A stretch of DNA of 64,000 nucleotides, taken from NCBI GenBank assembly GCA_022614855.1, contig JAKEHU010000019.1, forward strand, positions 1-64,000, given 5' to 3'. A model generated the notes under the pieces. The model made no database searches. It had not been told where the DNA came from and saw only the letters and a program-made list of their open reading frames with translations. The stretch comes from Chlamydiota bacterium (GTDB taxonomy: Bacteria > Chlamydiota > Chlamydiia > Chlamydiales > Rhabdochlamydiaceae). The translations under genes and the position numbers were made by a program. Below, in pieces: positions 17,326-26,107 of this stretch; position 1 is the stretch's first letter; each line of letters starts with the position of its first letter.

Positions 17326-18344
17326 GGTTCTTCTCCTTTTTTTGTTGGCAGGGGTTTTCCGAGATGGCGATAGGCCAATTTTGTAGCCTCTCTTCCCCTT
17401 GCTGTTCTTTTGATAAAACCCTGCATGATTAAATAAGGTTCAAAGACCTCTGCTATAGTCAGAGGCTGTTCACCAATGGCGACAGCTAGAGTATTTAATC
17501 CAACAGGTCCTCCATCATAATGGTCTATGAGGAGGGATAAAAGTTTTTTATCGAGCTCATCTAATCCACATTGATCGATGGCAAGCATTTCTAAAGCAAG
17601 CTTTGTCACTTCTTCATCGATGGATTTTTTCGACTGCATTTGAGAAAAATCGCGCACCCATCGCAAAAGGTTATTGGCAATTCTAGGAGTACCGCGAGAT
17701 CTTCTTGCAATTTCGAAAGCAGCCTTTATCTCAATGGAAATTTGAAGTATTTTTGCAGAGCGCAGAATAATTTCTTCAAGTGTCTGCGCATCGTAATAAT
17801 CCAATCTGTGATGAAAAGGAAAACGAGACCGAAGAGGGCTGCTAATCAGGCCGATTTGCGTTGAAGCTCCAACTAGGGTAAATCGATTTAATTTGATTTG
17901 TACACTTCTCGAAGAAGGGCCGCTATCGATGATGAGATCGAGTTTAAAATCCTCCATTGGAGGATACAAGTATTCTTCGATAGAGCGGTTTAGCCTGTGA
18001 AGTTCATCGATTAGAAGCACATCTCCTTCTTTAAGACTGGTCAAAATGCCAGCTAGATCACCTGGTTTTTCAATAGTGGGCCCTGACGTGGTAATTAAAT
18101 TTGTTCCCATCATTTTAGCAATGATCAAAGCAAGTGTGGTTTTTCCAAGACCAGGGGGGCCGTAAAAAAGACAGTGTCCAAGAGATTCGCCTCTTTTTAA
18201 TGCAGCTCCAATAAATACTTCCAGCTTCTTTCGCAAATGGGGTTGGCCAAAAAAATCGTCTAAGGTCTGGGGTCTTAAAGAAAGGTCGAGATTTGGTTCT
18301 TCTTTTTTATTCCACGAGGAGCGAATGTAGTCTTCATTAGCCAT
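17322..18344 (-). CDS. ruvB: Holliday junction branch-migration helicase RuvB
   Basis: RuvB is the hexameric AAA+ motor that, with RuvA, drives branch migration of Holliday junctions. Walker A is GPPGLGKTTLAL, Walker B LLIDELHRL, sensor/arginine-finger region PLRSRFPFHHRL, and the C-terminal winged helix has LMQGFIKRTARGREAT. I chose ATG 18344 (MANEDYIRS), giving 340 residues as is usual; the frame extends six codons further to 18362. It is divergent from dcd and overlaps spoIID downstream by four bases. Confidence 0.95.
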   Translation of the reverse strand: MANEDYIRSSWNKKEEPNLDLSLRPQTLDDFFGQPHLRKKLEVFIGAALKRGESLGHCLFYGPPGLGKTTLALIIAKMMGTNLITTSGPTIEKPGDLAGILTSLKEGDVLLIDELHRLNRSIEEYLYPPMEDFKLDLIIDSGPSSRSVQIKLNRFTLVGASTQIGLISSPLRSRFPFHHRLDYYDAQTLEEIILRSAKILQISIEIKAAFEIARRSRGTPRIANNLLRWVRDFSQMQSKKSIDEEVTKLALEMLAIDQCGLDELDKKLLSLLIDHYDGGPVGLNTLAVAIGEQPLTIAEVFEPYLIMQGFIKRTARGREATKLAYRHLGKPLPTKKGEEP

Positions 18345-18426
18345 AAGTACAAAAAATAGCAAAAAAACCTTTTCATAACTATAATTCTCATTTTATTATC
18401 TTTGAAAAGGGAAAAATTGAGGAAAG

Positions 18427-18996
18427 ATGAGTTTGCAAGCGGATAAGTGGATTCGCCGTATGGCGAAAGAATGTAAAATGATTGAGCCATTTGAAGAAAA
18501 GCTCGTTCGGGAAGTAAATGGGGAAAAAGTGGTGAGTTATGGGCTTTCCAGTTATGGATATGATTTAAGGGTTGCTGATGAATTTAAGGTTTTTACCAAT
18601 TTTCATAACACTCTTGTCGATCCAAAAAATTTTAATGCAAATGCCCTTATGACTGTTTCTGGCCCATTTTGCATTATTCCACCTAATTCATTTGCGCTTG
18701 CTAAAAGTGTGGAATACTTTCGAATTCCGCGAAATATCCTTACCCTTTGCATTGGAAAATCAACTTATGCGAGGTGTGGGATCATTGTAAATGTAACGCC
18801 CTTTGAACCAGAATGGGAAGGATATGTGACTTTGGAGATTTCCAATACAACCCCCCTTCCGGCGAAAATTTATGCGAATGAGGGACTAGCCCAGGTTCTT
18901 TTTTATCAAGGGGCAGAGGTTTGCGAAGTTTCGTATGCTGATCGAAAGGGTAAGTATATGAAACAAAAGGAGATTACTCTTCCAGTTGCAGGTTAA
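18427..18996 (+). CDS. dcd: dCTP deaminase
   Basis: Dcd deaminates dCTP to dUTP, the first step toward dTMP. The 189-residue length matches the trimeric family. Conserved segments are SSYGYDLRV near residue 40, the active-site [11 protein letters not shown] around 112, and [20 protein letters not shown] holding the catalytic Glu. GAGGAAAG lies just before ATG 18427. The stop is immediately followed by a palindromic element. Confidence 0.95.
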   Translation: MSLQADKWIRRMAKECKMIEPFEEKLVREVNGEKVVSYGLSSYGYDLRVADEFKVFTNFHNTLVDPKNFNANALMTVSGPFCIIPPNSFALAKSVEYFRIPRNILTLCIGKSTYARCGIIVNVTPFEPEWEGYVTLEISNTTPLPAKIYANEGLAQVLFYQGAEVCEVSYADRKGKYMKQKEITLPVAG

Positions 18997-18998
18997 TA

Positions 18999-19179
18999 TA
19001 ACGTGAGTTCGGTTTTTTAAGTGACTGAGATTCAAAGAAATTTTGAGAAAGATTTGCATCGGCCGAGCGAAGCAATAGCAGGCACTCCTATGGCGAGCGA
19101 GGCTTTCGCGTGAAGCGCCGAGGCGAATATCTCTCAAAAGAATTTGAAGATCAGCCGCTTAAAAACCGAACTCACGTTA
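18999..19179. repeat. Palindromic element, 181 bp, between dcd and a DivIC-like gene
   Basis: The arms TAACGTGAGTTCGG plus a T run (18999-19018) and CTTAAAAACCGAACTCACG (19158-19176, continuing TTA to 19179) are reverse complements apart from one extra T. The G+C-rich middle, with GCCGAGCGAAGC and GGCGAGCGAGGC, weakly recalls the middle of the element inside menG. It begins three bases after the dcd stop. Together with the next element it fills nearly all of 18997-19418. Confidence 0.8.
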
Positions 19180-19229
19180 GTATATGTTGTACTAGAAAAA
19201 TAATATCTTTTTTCACACAATCACGATTA

Positions 19230-19401
19230 AGAGACTGTTGTCGAATTAAGGCTTCGTCGATTTTCGGGATTATTTTGGCAGATTTTCGATTCAAATTGCA
19301 GGGGTAATATACGCAGTTGATATTACCCCTGCAATTTGAAGTTGAAAAGCAGCTCAAAAGAACCCAAAAATCAACAGGAGCTTAATTCGACAACAGTCTC
19401 T
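19230..19401 (+). repeat. Palindromic repeat family R2, copy 1
   Basis: A 172-bp element with 21-bp termini AGAGACTGTTGTCGAATTAA(G) and (C)TTAATTCGACAACAGTCTCT. A central nested inverted repeat carries CAAATTGCAGGGGTAATAT and its complement around a nine-base loop. A second copy in the opposite orientation lies at 19768-19940. The two flank the small DivIC-like gene. Confidence 0.9.
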
Positions 19402-19418
19402 AAGGAACCTTTCCACAA

Positions 19419-19730
19419 ATGCCACGATTAGATCACAACCAACCTTATCTCCGTTTCTTTTTCAAATACGCATGGGTAATGGCTTTTTTGCTCATCTGTT
19501 TTGGGTTTTATTTGCATGGAATAAATAAGAAAAAGAAAGCATTCGATCAATTGGCTTTTCGCTACCAAAAGTTAAAAAATGAACTCGCTTGTGTTATAGA
19601 TGAACAAAAGGAATTGAAAAGACAAATTCAGAGCCAAAATAGCCCGGAATGGATAGAAATGATTTTAAAGAAGAAACTAGGTCTTGTTTCAGAAGGGCAA
19701 ATTAAAGTATTTTTTGATTCCAAAGAATAA
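19419..19730 (+). CDS. Septum-formation initiator-like protein (DivIC/FtsB/FtsL type)
   Basis: A 103-residue single-pass membrane protein. A short cytoplasmic N-terminus is followed by a transmembrane segment (about 16-33, AWVMAFLLICFGFYLHG), then a coiled coil (about 36-70) and a conserved-looking tail with KKKLGLVSEGQ. This is the layout of DivIC/FtsB proteins, which bridge FtsQ and the septal peptidoglycan synthases. Chlamydiae lack FtsZ but keep part of the divisome. The gene is bracketed by inverted copies of repeat R2. Confidence 0.75.
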   Translation: MPRLDHNQPYLRFFFKYAWVMAFLLICFGFYLHGINKKKKAFDQLAFRYQKLKNELACVIDEQKELKRQIQSQNSPEWIEMILKKKLGLVSEGQIKVFFDSKE

Positions 19731-19767
19731 TGAATCTATCTTTAGAATCCTTACAAAAAATTTACTA

Positions 19768-19940
19768 AGAGACTGTTGTCGAATTAAGCTTCTGTCGATT
19801 TTTGGGTTCTTTTGAGCCGCTTTTCAACTTCAAATTGCAGGGGTAATATCAACTGGCGTATATGACCTCTGCAATTTGAATCGAAAATCGGCCAAAATAA
19901 TCCCGAAAAGCGACGAAGTCTTAATTTAACAACAGTCTCT
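19768..19940 (-). repeat. Palindromic repeat family R2, copy 2 (inverted relative to copy 1)
   Basis: A 173-bp element whose reverse complement aligns along its whole length with 19230-19401, including the GATTTTCGATTCAAATTGCA and CCTGCAATTTGAAGTTGAAA segments. Its termini are AGAGACTGTTGTCGAATTAA and TTAATTTAACAACAGTCTCT. It differs from copy 1 by scattered substitutions. It ends 23 bases before the next gene. Confidence 0.9.
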
Positions 19941-19963
19941 AAAGATCGGTTCATAGGTTCATC

Positions 19964-21208
19964 ATGCTTTTTTTGCTTACCCTTCTTCTCCTTTTTATTA
20001 TCGGTTCGGCTTTTACCTCTGCATCCGAAACAGCGCTTTTTTCTCTATCTCCTATGCAGGTAAAGGCCTTTGCCCTAGAGCAGGATGAGAGAAAAAAAAG
20101 AATCGCAAAACTTTTAGCATCTCCGAGAAACCTGCTCATCACGCTCATGGTACTCAATGTTTGCATGAATATCTTAATTCAAAACGTAGCTGCTTCTATT
20201 TTTGGCGATTTTTCTGCATGGATCTTGAATGTGGGTGTACCTCTATCTTTAACATTGATTTTTGGGGAGGTCATTCCAAAAACATTTGGCCTTATCAATA
20301 ATACTCGAATTTCCACCATTGCAGCCACTCCTTTAACTCTTGTTAGCAAGATTTTATTGCCCCTTCGAAAATTCCTCCTGCTTGTAACCGCGCTCTTTTC
20401 GCGCATCTTTTTTTTCTTTTTGCAGAAGGAAAAGGAGATATCAAAAGAAGAGTTAAAACATGCGCTAAAAATGTCTTTCAAATATGGAGTTCTCGGAGAA
20501 GATGAAGCAGAATTGATGAGAGGGTATTTGAATCTCCAGTCGACCAGTGTAAAAGAATGGATGCGCCCTAGAAGTGAAGTTCTCTTTTATGATTTGAGTG
20601 AACCATTAGATAGACTCATCTACCTTTTTGTTGATGAGCAGTGCACGAGAATTCCTGTTTGCGATGGCGATCTCGATAAGGTTATTGGAGTGATGGCTGC
20701 TGGAATCTTTTTTCTCTATAAGGAACAATTTACCTCCTCACAGGATTTATTGCCCTTTTTAAAAAAACCCTTTTTTGTACCTGAGGCAACTTCAGCTGAA
20801 ATTTTACTAGATCAAATGTATGAGAAAAGAGAGTCGCTCGCAATCATCATAGATGAATACGGCTCCTTTTCTGGATTGATTACCTTAGAAGATCTCATAG
20901 AAGTCGTCATTGGGCAGATTGAGGATAAAAGAGATGAAAAAAATCTCTATACACGCTCCAGTGAAGATGTGGTCATTGCCAGTGGGAAATTGGAATTATC
21001 AGAGCTTGCAAATATTTTTGATGTTTCTCTTAAAAGCAAAAGCCACATGGTTACAGTGGGGGGATGGTTAACGGAGCAATTAGGAGATATCCCGAAGAGC
21101 GGTACAAAATACATTTGGAACAACCTCCTCTTTCATGTGCTAGCGAGCGATCGCAAAAGAGTACAGCGCGTCTATATTCGAAAGTTGAAACAACATGAAG
21201 TAATGTGA
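19964..21208 (+). CDS. TlyC/CorC-like transmembrane CBS-domain protein, paralogue 1
   Basis: A 414-residue protein of the CNNM/TlyC group. The N-terminal DUF21-type membrane domain (about 1-180, with ASETALFSLSPMQ near the start) is followed by a CBS pair (about 195-325, with IIIDEYGSFSGLITLEDLIE) and a C-terminal CorC/HlyC transporter-associated domain (about 335-410). Family members are linked to magnesium or other cation efflux; the historical 'hemolysin' name is not supported by sequence. A paralogue follows seven bases later, as in Chlamydia. Confidence 0.9.
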   Translation: MLFLLTLLLLFIIGSAFTSASETALFSLSPMQVKAFALEQDERKKRIAKLLASPRNLLITLMVLNVCMNILIQNVAASIFGDFSAWILNVGVPLSLTLIFGEVIPKTFGLINNTRISTIAATPLTLVSKILLPLRKFLLLVTALFSRIFFFFLQKEKEISKEELKHALKMSFKYGVLGEDEAELMRGYLNLQSTSVKEWMRPRSEVLFYDLSEPLDRLIYLFVDEQCTRIPVCDGDLDKVIGVMAAGIFFLYKEQFTSSQDLLPFLKKPFFVPEATSAEILLDQMYEKRESLAIIIDEYGSFSGLITLEDLIEVVIGQIEDKRDEKNLYTRSSEDVVIASGKLELSELANIFDVSLKSKSHMVTVGGWLTEQLGDIPKSGTKYIWNNLLFHVLASDRKRVQRVYIRKLKQHEVM

Positions 21209-21215
21209 GTAATTC

Positions 21216-22454
21216 ATGATAGATACCCCTTCTTGGAAATTGTACTTGGTTCTAACTGGTTTTTTTCTTCTCGTACAAGGTTGTTTTTCCATGTTGGAAA
21301 TGGCCTGTGTTTCCTTTAATAAAGTCAGACTGCAGTATTTTGTAAGTCTCAATAATCGAAGAGCAAAATGGCTTAGCTATTTACTTAGTCGACCAACCCT
21401 TCTTTTTGGGGTGACATTGATTGGGGTGAATGGTGCTCTGCAGCTTGGATCAGAGTGTTCGCGTCGTTTTTATGATTCGCTTGGCCTAAGTCCTGATTGG
21501 GCTCCCATAAGCCAAATCTTACTTGTACTCATTTTTGCAGAGCTTACTCCTATGCTCGCAGGTCGTCGTTACTCCGAGCAAATTGCCATGACAGGAGTTC
21601 CGCTCCTTTACTTTACTTCGATCATAATCCGTCCAGCCATTCTCTTTTTTGATCTACTTTGTAAATGGATAAATAAACTTGGAAAAGGTCCGGATAGACA
21701 GCAGCCATTTCTCTCAAGGGAAGAATTGCAATTTCTTTTTGAAGCAAGGGAAGGATCTCGTCCATCAAAAGAAATGAACATCATTGCTTCTCACATTTTT
21801 TCTTTAAAAAATAAGCAGGCAAAACAGGTGATGATCCCTCTGATGAACATTTCCATGCTTCCTTTTTTTGCTACTGTAGGAGAAATGAGACAATTTCTCA
21901 CTAAAAGTTATGTTCCTTATGTTCCCATCTATCAACGAAATATAAGGGATATCATTGGGATTGCCTATCCGAGGGATTTAATTCGCTGTGATGATAACAA
22001 GAGAATCAAAGAGTTGATTCGACCAGCTTGGTTTATCTCTGAAGATAGTCAGGTGTTCCACATTTTAAAGCAATTTCGCAGGAATAATCAGAGCATTGCT
22101 GTTGTGTTAAATGAAATGGGAATTGCGGTTGGCATTTTGACGTTAGATGAAGTAATCGATGAGATTTTTGGCAATTTGGATGACTGGGAATCTTTTGAAG
22201 GAATCGTTCCTGGTAAAAGACAAATCATTGTCGACCGATCTTTCCCTGGTGACATGGAAATTGCTCTATTTAATCAAAAATTTCATGTCCATCTCGATTC
22301 CAAAGGAGCTAGAACTTTAGAAGAATTGATGGTACAAACACTAGGACACCCTCCTGAACTTGGAGAAACCATTCGCATCGACCATTTTGAACTTAGGGTT
22401 GAAGATGCACCCTTGATAGGGGAGAAGATAATTTCCGTAAAAACAATGCTCTAA
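21216..22454 (+). CDS. TlyC/CorC-like transmembrane CBS-domain protein, paralogue 2
   Basis: A 412-residue protein with the same layout as its upstream neighbour: DUF21 membrane domain (about 1-175, with FSMLEMACVSFNKVR), CBS pair (about 190-320, with VVLNEMGIAVGILTLDEVID) and CorC/HlyC-like C-terminal domain (about 330-410). The two genes probably form one transcription unit and may act together. The convergent nifS ends 85 bases downstream; that gap shows nothing I can name. Confidence 0.9.
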   Translation: MIDTPSWKLYLVLTGFFLLVQGCFSMLEMACVSFNKVRLQYFVSLNNRRAKWLSYLLSRPTLLFGVTLIGVNGALQLGSECSRRFYDSLGLSPDWAPISQILLVLIFAELTPMLAGRRYSEQIAMTGVPLLYFTSIIIRPAILFFDLLCKWINKLGKGPDRQQPFLSREELQFLFEAREGSRPSKEMNIIASHIFSLKNKQAKQVMIPLMNISMLPFFATVGEMRQFLTKSYVPYVPIYQRNIRDIIGIAYPRDLIRCDDNKRIKELIRPAWFISEDSQVFHILKQFRRNNQSIAVVLNEMGIAVGILTLDEVIDEIFGNLDDWESFEGIVPGKRQIIVDRSFPGDMEIALFNQKFHVHLDSKGARTLEELMVQTLGHPPELGETIRIDHFELRVEDAPLIGEKIISVKTML

Positions 22455-22539
22455 TTCTATCTTTATCATGTCGGTGCCTGTGCCAATTTTAAATTTACCA
22501 CAGAGATCACAGAGAACAGGATAATGCAGGATGGCGGGA

Positions 22540-23670
22540 TTAGCAATGGATTTTTTGATTTATCTGATTGTAAATCTCACAGATGATTTCTATGGCTTTT
22601 TCAATTTCTGCAAGAGTAGTAAAACGGCTTAAGGAAAAACGGAGAGATCTTTTTACGACATCTCTGGCGATTCCCATGTTTAATAAGACTCTTGAAGGCT
22701 CTAAGGAGCCAGAGCTGCAGGCAGAACCTTGACTAATAGCAATTCCTGCTTGGTCAAGATAGATGGTAAAAAGTTCGCCGTCGATATTTGGGAAAGAAAT
22801 ATTGGATGTATTGCAGACTCTTTCTCCATCTTTTCCATGAATAATGATACCCTGAATATTTTCTTGAATCCCGTGTTCTAAAAGATCTCGAAGGATTTTT
22901 ATCCTTGTAGCGGCTTCAGGAAGCTCTTCTCGAAGGATTTCCACTGCCTTTGCAAGACCAACAATCGCTGGAAGATTTTCTGTACCCCCTCTTTTTGAGA
23001 ATTCTTGGTTTCCTCCTGAAATTTGCACTTCAACAGGAGTATCTGATTGGATCCAGGCAAAGCCAACTCCTTTAGGACCATGAAATTTATGACCAGAGCA
23101 GGCGATTGCTTTTGCCCCATGTGGAATGGAAAAAATCTCTTTTCCAATGATTCCAATTGCATCTATAGCAAAGGAGACTTTCCTTCCTAAAGCAATTTTT
23201 CCTATTTCTATGAGAGGATTTTTCACGCCTGTTTCACTATTTGCAGCGCTTAAAATGATGAGCCTTGTTTGAGATTGGATTGCATTTGCAACGGATTCAG
23301 GCTCAATAAATCCTTTTTGATTTGGGAATAGGTAGGTGGCAGTAAACCCAACCTTTTCCATTCTTTGGACAGTATGAAAGACTGCGGAATGTTCAATGGA
23401 GGAAGTGATAATATGTCCTTTTTTTTCTCCTAAAAGCCCCAAAATGATCAAATTTAAGGCTTCAGTACCACCGGATGTAAAAATAATTTCATGAGGTTTA
23501 ACAGAAAAGTAAGAGGCAATTTCAGATCGACAAGACTCTAATTTTTTCTTTGCTTTTTTCCCGAGAGAGTGAACACTTGAGGGGTTGCCGTTTTCTCCTG
23601 TTAATTCCTCGATTAAAATCTCTAATACTCGAGGATCGATCTGTGTTGTAGCATTATTATCTAAATTCAT
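22540..23670 (-). CDS. Cysteine desulfurase (NifS/IscS-like)
   Basis: A PLP enzyme that removes sulfur from cysteine for Fe-S cluster and thio-cofactor assembly. The 376-residue protein shows the PLP lysine in CSGHKFHGPKGVG and the catalytic loop cysteine in SQGSACSSGSLEPSR. The N-terminus MNLDNNATTQIDPRV is typical of NifS/IscS. No IscU gene is adjacent. It is followed upstream on the same strand by PP2C, a pairing also seen in Chlamydia. Confidence 0.93.
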   Translation of the reverse strand: MNLDNNATTQIDPRVLEILIEELTGENGNPSSVHSLGKKAKKKLESCRSEIASYFSVKPHEIIFTSGGTEALNLIILGLLGEKKGHIITSSIEHSAVFHTVQRMEKVGFTATYLFPNQKGFIEPESVANAIQSQTRLIILSAANSETGVKNPLIEIGKIALGRKVSFAIDAIGIIGKEIFSIPHGAKAIACSGHKFHGPKGVGFAWIQSDTPVEVQISGGNQEFSKRGGTENLPAIVGLAKAVEILREELPEAATRIKILRDLLEHGIQENIQGIIIHGKDGERVCNTSNISFPNIDGELFTIYLDQAGIAISQGSACSSGSLEPSRVLLNMGIARDVVKRSLRFSLSRFTTLAEIEKAIEIICEIYNQINQKIHC

Positions 23671-23694
23671 AATTATTGAAATTAATAGGAATAA

Positions 23695-24429
23695 TTATGT
23701 GTAGGCTTTGAATAAAATAATAGTAATATTATCGGTACTACCTGCTAATTTGGCTAGGTGAACAAGCGCTTTTGCCGCTTCTTGAAAATTTGAGGTGTGA
23801 AGAATAATTTTTAAAATTTGTTCATCAGTTAAAGCATCGGTCAATCCATCGCTACATAGAAGATAAATTTCATCAGGATGAAGAGTCGTTGTTTTTACCT
23901 CAGGAGTTACATGTGGGGAGGTGCCGATGGCCCTTGTAATTGCATTTTTTAAAGGAATGGAATTTTTCCTCATATCTCCTCTCAAAGGAAATTCATCTTT
24001 TAAGGAATGATCCCGAGTCAACCGTTCAATTTTTTCATTTTTAATGCGGTAAATTCTACTGTCGCCGACATGAGCATAAATGAGTGAAGAGTCATAGATA
24101 AGTGCCAGACAGAGAGTTGTGCCCATTCCTTGTAAATCTGTATCTTGCATGGAAAGTGAATAGACATAATTGTTTGTTTCAATAATTGCTGTATAGAGAA
24201 GCTTTTTCAAATTGGATGGGGTATATTTTTTTTCCTGTGAAAGCAGAGATTTTAGAAATGAAGAGAGGTGGTTGATGGTTTGCAGCGAGGCTACTTCTCC
24301 AGCCTGATGCCCTCCCATTCCATCTGTCAAAATGAAACAAGATTCTCTGGACATGTGAAGCCAAGCATCTTCATTATTTTCTCTAAGTCCAATATCCGAA
24401 ATTCCAAAACTATCAATCTTTTTCATCAA
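23695..24429 (-). CDS. PP2C-type serine/threonine protein phosphatase
   Basis: A 244-residue cytosolic metal-dependent phosphatase, probably reversing Hanks-type kinase phosphorylation. Motifs are DIGLRENNEDAW at the N-terminus, DGMGGHQAGEVAS, GDSRIYRI, LLCSDGLTDAL and the final DNITIILF; the aspartates are metal ligands. Length is that of the catalytic domain alone, with no membrane anchor. It lies four bases downstream of the CPBP protease gene. Confidence 0.93.
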   Translation of the reverse strand: MMKKIDSFGISDIGLRENNEDAWLHMSRESCFILTDGMGGHQAGEVASLQTINHLSSFLKSLLSQEKKYTPSNLKKLLYTAIIETNNYVYSLSMQDTDLQGMGTTLCLALIYDSSLIYAHVGDSRIYRIKNEKIERLTRDHSLKDEFPLRGDMRKNSIPLKNAITRAIGTSPHVTPEVKTTTLHPDEIYLLCSDGLTDALTDEQILKIILHTSNFQEAAKALVHLAKLAGSTDNITIILFKAYT

Positions 24430-24433
24430 ATCC

Positions 24434-25285
24434 TTAGTTTTCAGGTAAAAAAAGAATGCGTAAAATGCTCATTCCATTAAAAGTTACGTGAAGTCCTAGT
24501 GAAGCATAAAGAGAGGATTGACGCTCATATACAAATCCTAGGTAAATACCCAAAACAAAAATCGCTGAGGCAAGTGGAATATTTCCAAATCCTTGGCGAG
24601 CTGTGAGATGAAAAAGTGCAAAAAAAAGCGCGGTAAGAACGATTCCCTTTGCTCTTCCAAGGTAGCGTTTGAAATAATTTTGTAAGAGTCCTCTGAAAAG
24701 AAGCTCTTCTAAAATGGGGGCTAAAATGACTGCAGCAATGATGGCAAACCAAAGAGCTAAAGGAGATTCTTTTGTTAATCTGACAAAATGTACGGCGGTT
24801 TGTTCATAGGGGTGGGGTCCAAAAATGCGAAAGATGAGAGTATCAACTAGATATTCAACGATGATCACTATGGGAAAGCTAATTAACCATGCATAACCAC
24901 CAACCAAAAAATCATAAATCCTACTCTTTTCATAAGAATCTTTTATCATGCGATTTACAAACGAAACCTTTTTTTTCAAGTAACCCCAAGTCAATGCCAA
25001 AACTACTAAGAGAACAGCACATTGTACTCCGCTAAGAGAAAGGATGATCATTTTTTTATGGCCATGTTCCTTGACATGGTGGATGATCCATTTGGCTATT
25101 GTAGGAGCAAAAATCATGGAAAGTATTAGATAAATAGCAAATACCATGAAGATCTCTTTGACCTGGATAGGTAGAACTTTTTTAGGATCATAGGCAGGAA
25201 GATGATAAAAACGAGTGAAATAAGCAGCTCCATTTAAAAATAGAGCAGTAATTAAGATGAGAAAGAGCGAAAAGTCTTGGGTCAT
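24434..25285 (-). CDS. CPBP-family intramembrane metalloprotease (CAAX protease-like)
   Basis: A polytopic membrane protein with about seven hydrophobic segments. The family motifs are in the C-terminal half: ILEELLFRGLLQNYF (EExxxR), FALFHLTARQ and GLHVTFNGM, supplying the glutamates and histidines for zinc-dependent cleavage in the membrane. The substrate is unknown. I chose ATG 25285 (MTQDFSLFL), 283 residues, because AGGACAGG sits just upstream; the frame continues 14 codons to 25327 but would overlap the lipoprotein gene. Confidence 0.85.
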   Translation of the reverse strand: MTQDFSLFLILITALFLNGAAYFTRFYHLPAYDPKKVLPIQVKEIFMVFAIYLILSMIFAPTIAKWIIHHVKEHGHKKMIILSLSGVQCAVLLVVLALTWGYLKKKVSFVNRMIKDSYEKSRIYDFLVGGYAWLISFPIVIIVEYLVDTLIFRIFGPHPYEQTAVHFVRLTKESPLALWFAIIAAVILAPILEELLFRGLLQNYFKRYLGRAKGIVLTALFFALFHLTARQGFGNIPLASAIFVLGIYLGFVYERQSSLYASLGLHVTFNGMSILRILFLPEN

Positions 25286-25295
25286 GAACCTGTCC

Positions 25296-26093
25296 TCATT
25301 GTTCCTCACGTAAAATGGACTCTTCAATCTTTATTGCGATGATTTCTGCTAATTCTTTGTGGACGAGATCAATAGGAGATATCGAAGAAGCTGTTTCTTT
25401 CCAGACTTGTTGCATATCTGCCTTTTGTGAACCTATCTCAATAAAATTCTCTTTGATATTTCGGTTCTTTTGGTCAGATGTTCTAAATTTTTCCTCGTCT
25501 GTAGTTTCTCCAATACTGTCTTCAGAAAAATTTGGAAAATCTGCCTCAAAATCTCCCGAAATCTCGTTGGAAATTTTATTGAGACAGGCTCTTGGGACAA
25601 TCGCACGATGTTTTACCAGTTCTTGGAGCAGAATGTTTATTTGGGAAGCTCTTAGATCTAAAACTTTTACACGAACGGCAATTTCAATCTCTGAAGGGTG
25701 GTTCATTCCCGCATTTTCTTGCTCATCAAGGAGGCTTTCTCTGTAGTAGACGAGTTCCATAAAAATAAGGATTTCCTTATTTTTAAAATGTTCCTTAATA
25801 AATTCACTATCCACACCTAGAGGATTGCTGGTTTCTCTTAATTTTTTTTTGACTTTAGAAGTGATAGAATCATTGAGAAGAGACAGCTTTCCATTTTTTA
25901 CCAACTTTTGTCTAATGGAATAGGTCAACTCATTTGCCACATCCCAAGGCAATGTATGGGAAGAGGAGTCAAATAAGGGAATGAGAGCGGTGGTTGGGTG
26001 AGACTCAACGGAAGAGTTCTCATTTGCATTGGGCTTTTGGCAACCGAAGAAAAGTATACTAAAATAGAAAAGAATAAAGAGTCTTGCTCGCAT
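25296..26093 (-). CDS. Putative lipoprotein
   Basis: A 265-residue protein with a lipoprotein signal peptide: MRARLFILFYFSILFFGCQ, lipobox LFFGC with Cys 18. The mature part is K/E-rich with predicted alpha/beta content and no motif I recognise. It is a likely substrate for Lgt (4969-5853). It sits 10 bases upstream of the CPBP protease start and 14 bases downstream of glgX on the same strand; a similar conserved lipoprotein neighbours this cluster in Chlamydia, from memory. Confidence 0.75.
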   Translation of the reverse strand: MRARLFILFYFSILFFGCQKPNANENSSVESHPTTALIPLFDSSSHTLPWDVANELTYSIRQKLVKNGKLSLLNDSITSKVKKKLRETSNPLGVDSEFIKEHFKNKEILIFMELVYYRESLLDEQENAGMNHPSEIEIAVRVKVLDLRASQINILLQELVKHRAIVPRACLNKISNEISGDFEADFPNFSEDSIGETTDEEKFRTSDQKNRNIKENFIEIGSQKADMQQVWKETASSISPIDLVHKELAEIIAIKIEESILREEQ

Positions 26094-26107
26094 TTTGCAA
26101 TCGTATC

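Noticed and set aside
22455-22539. Possible small RNA or terminator between convergent tlyC-like and nifS genes
   Set aside because: No convincing stem followed by a T run could be found on either strand.
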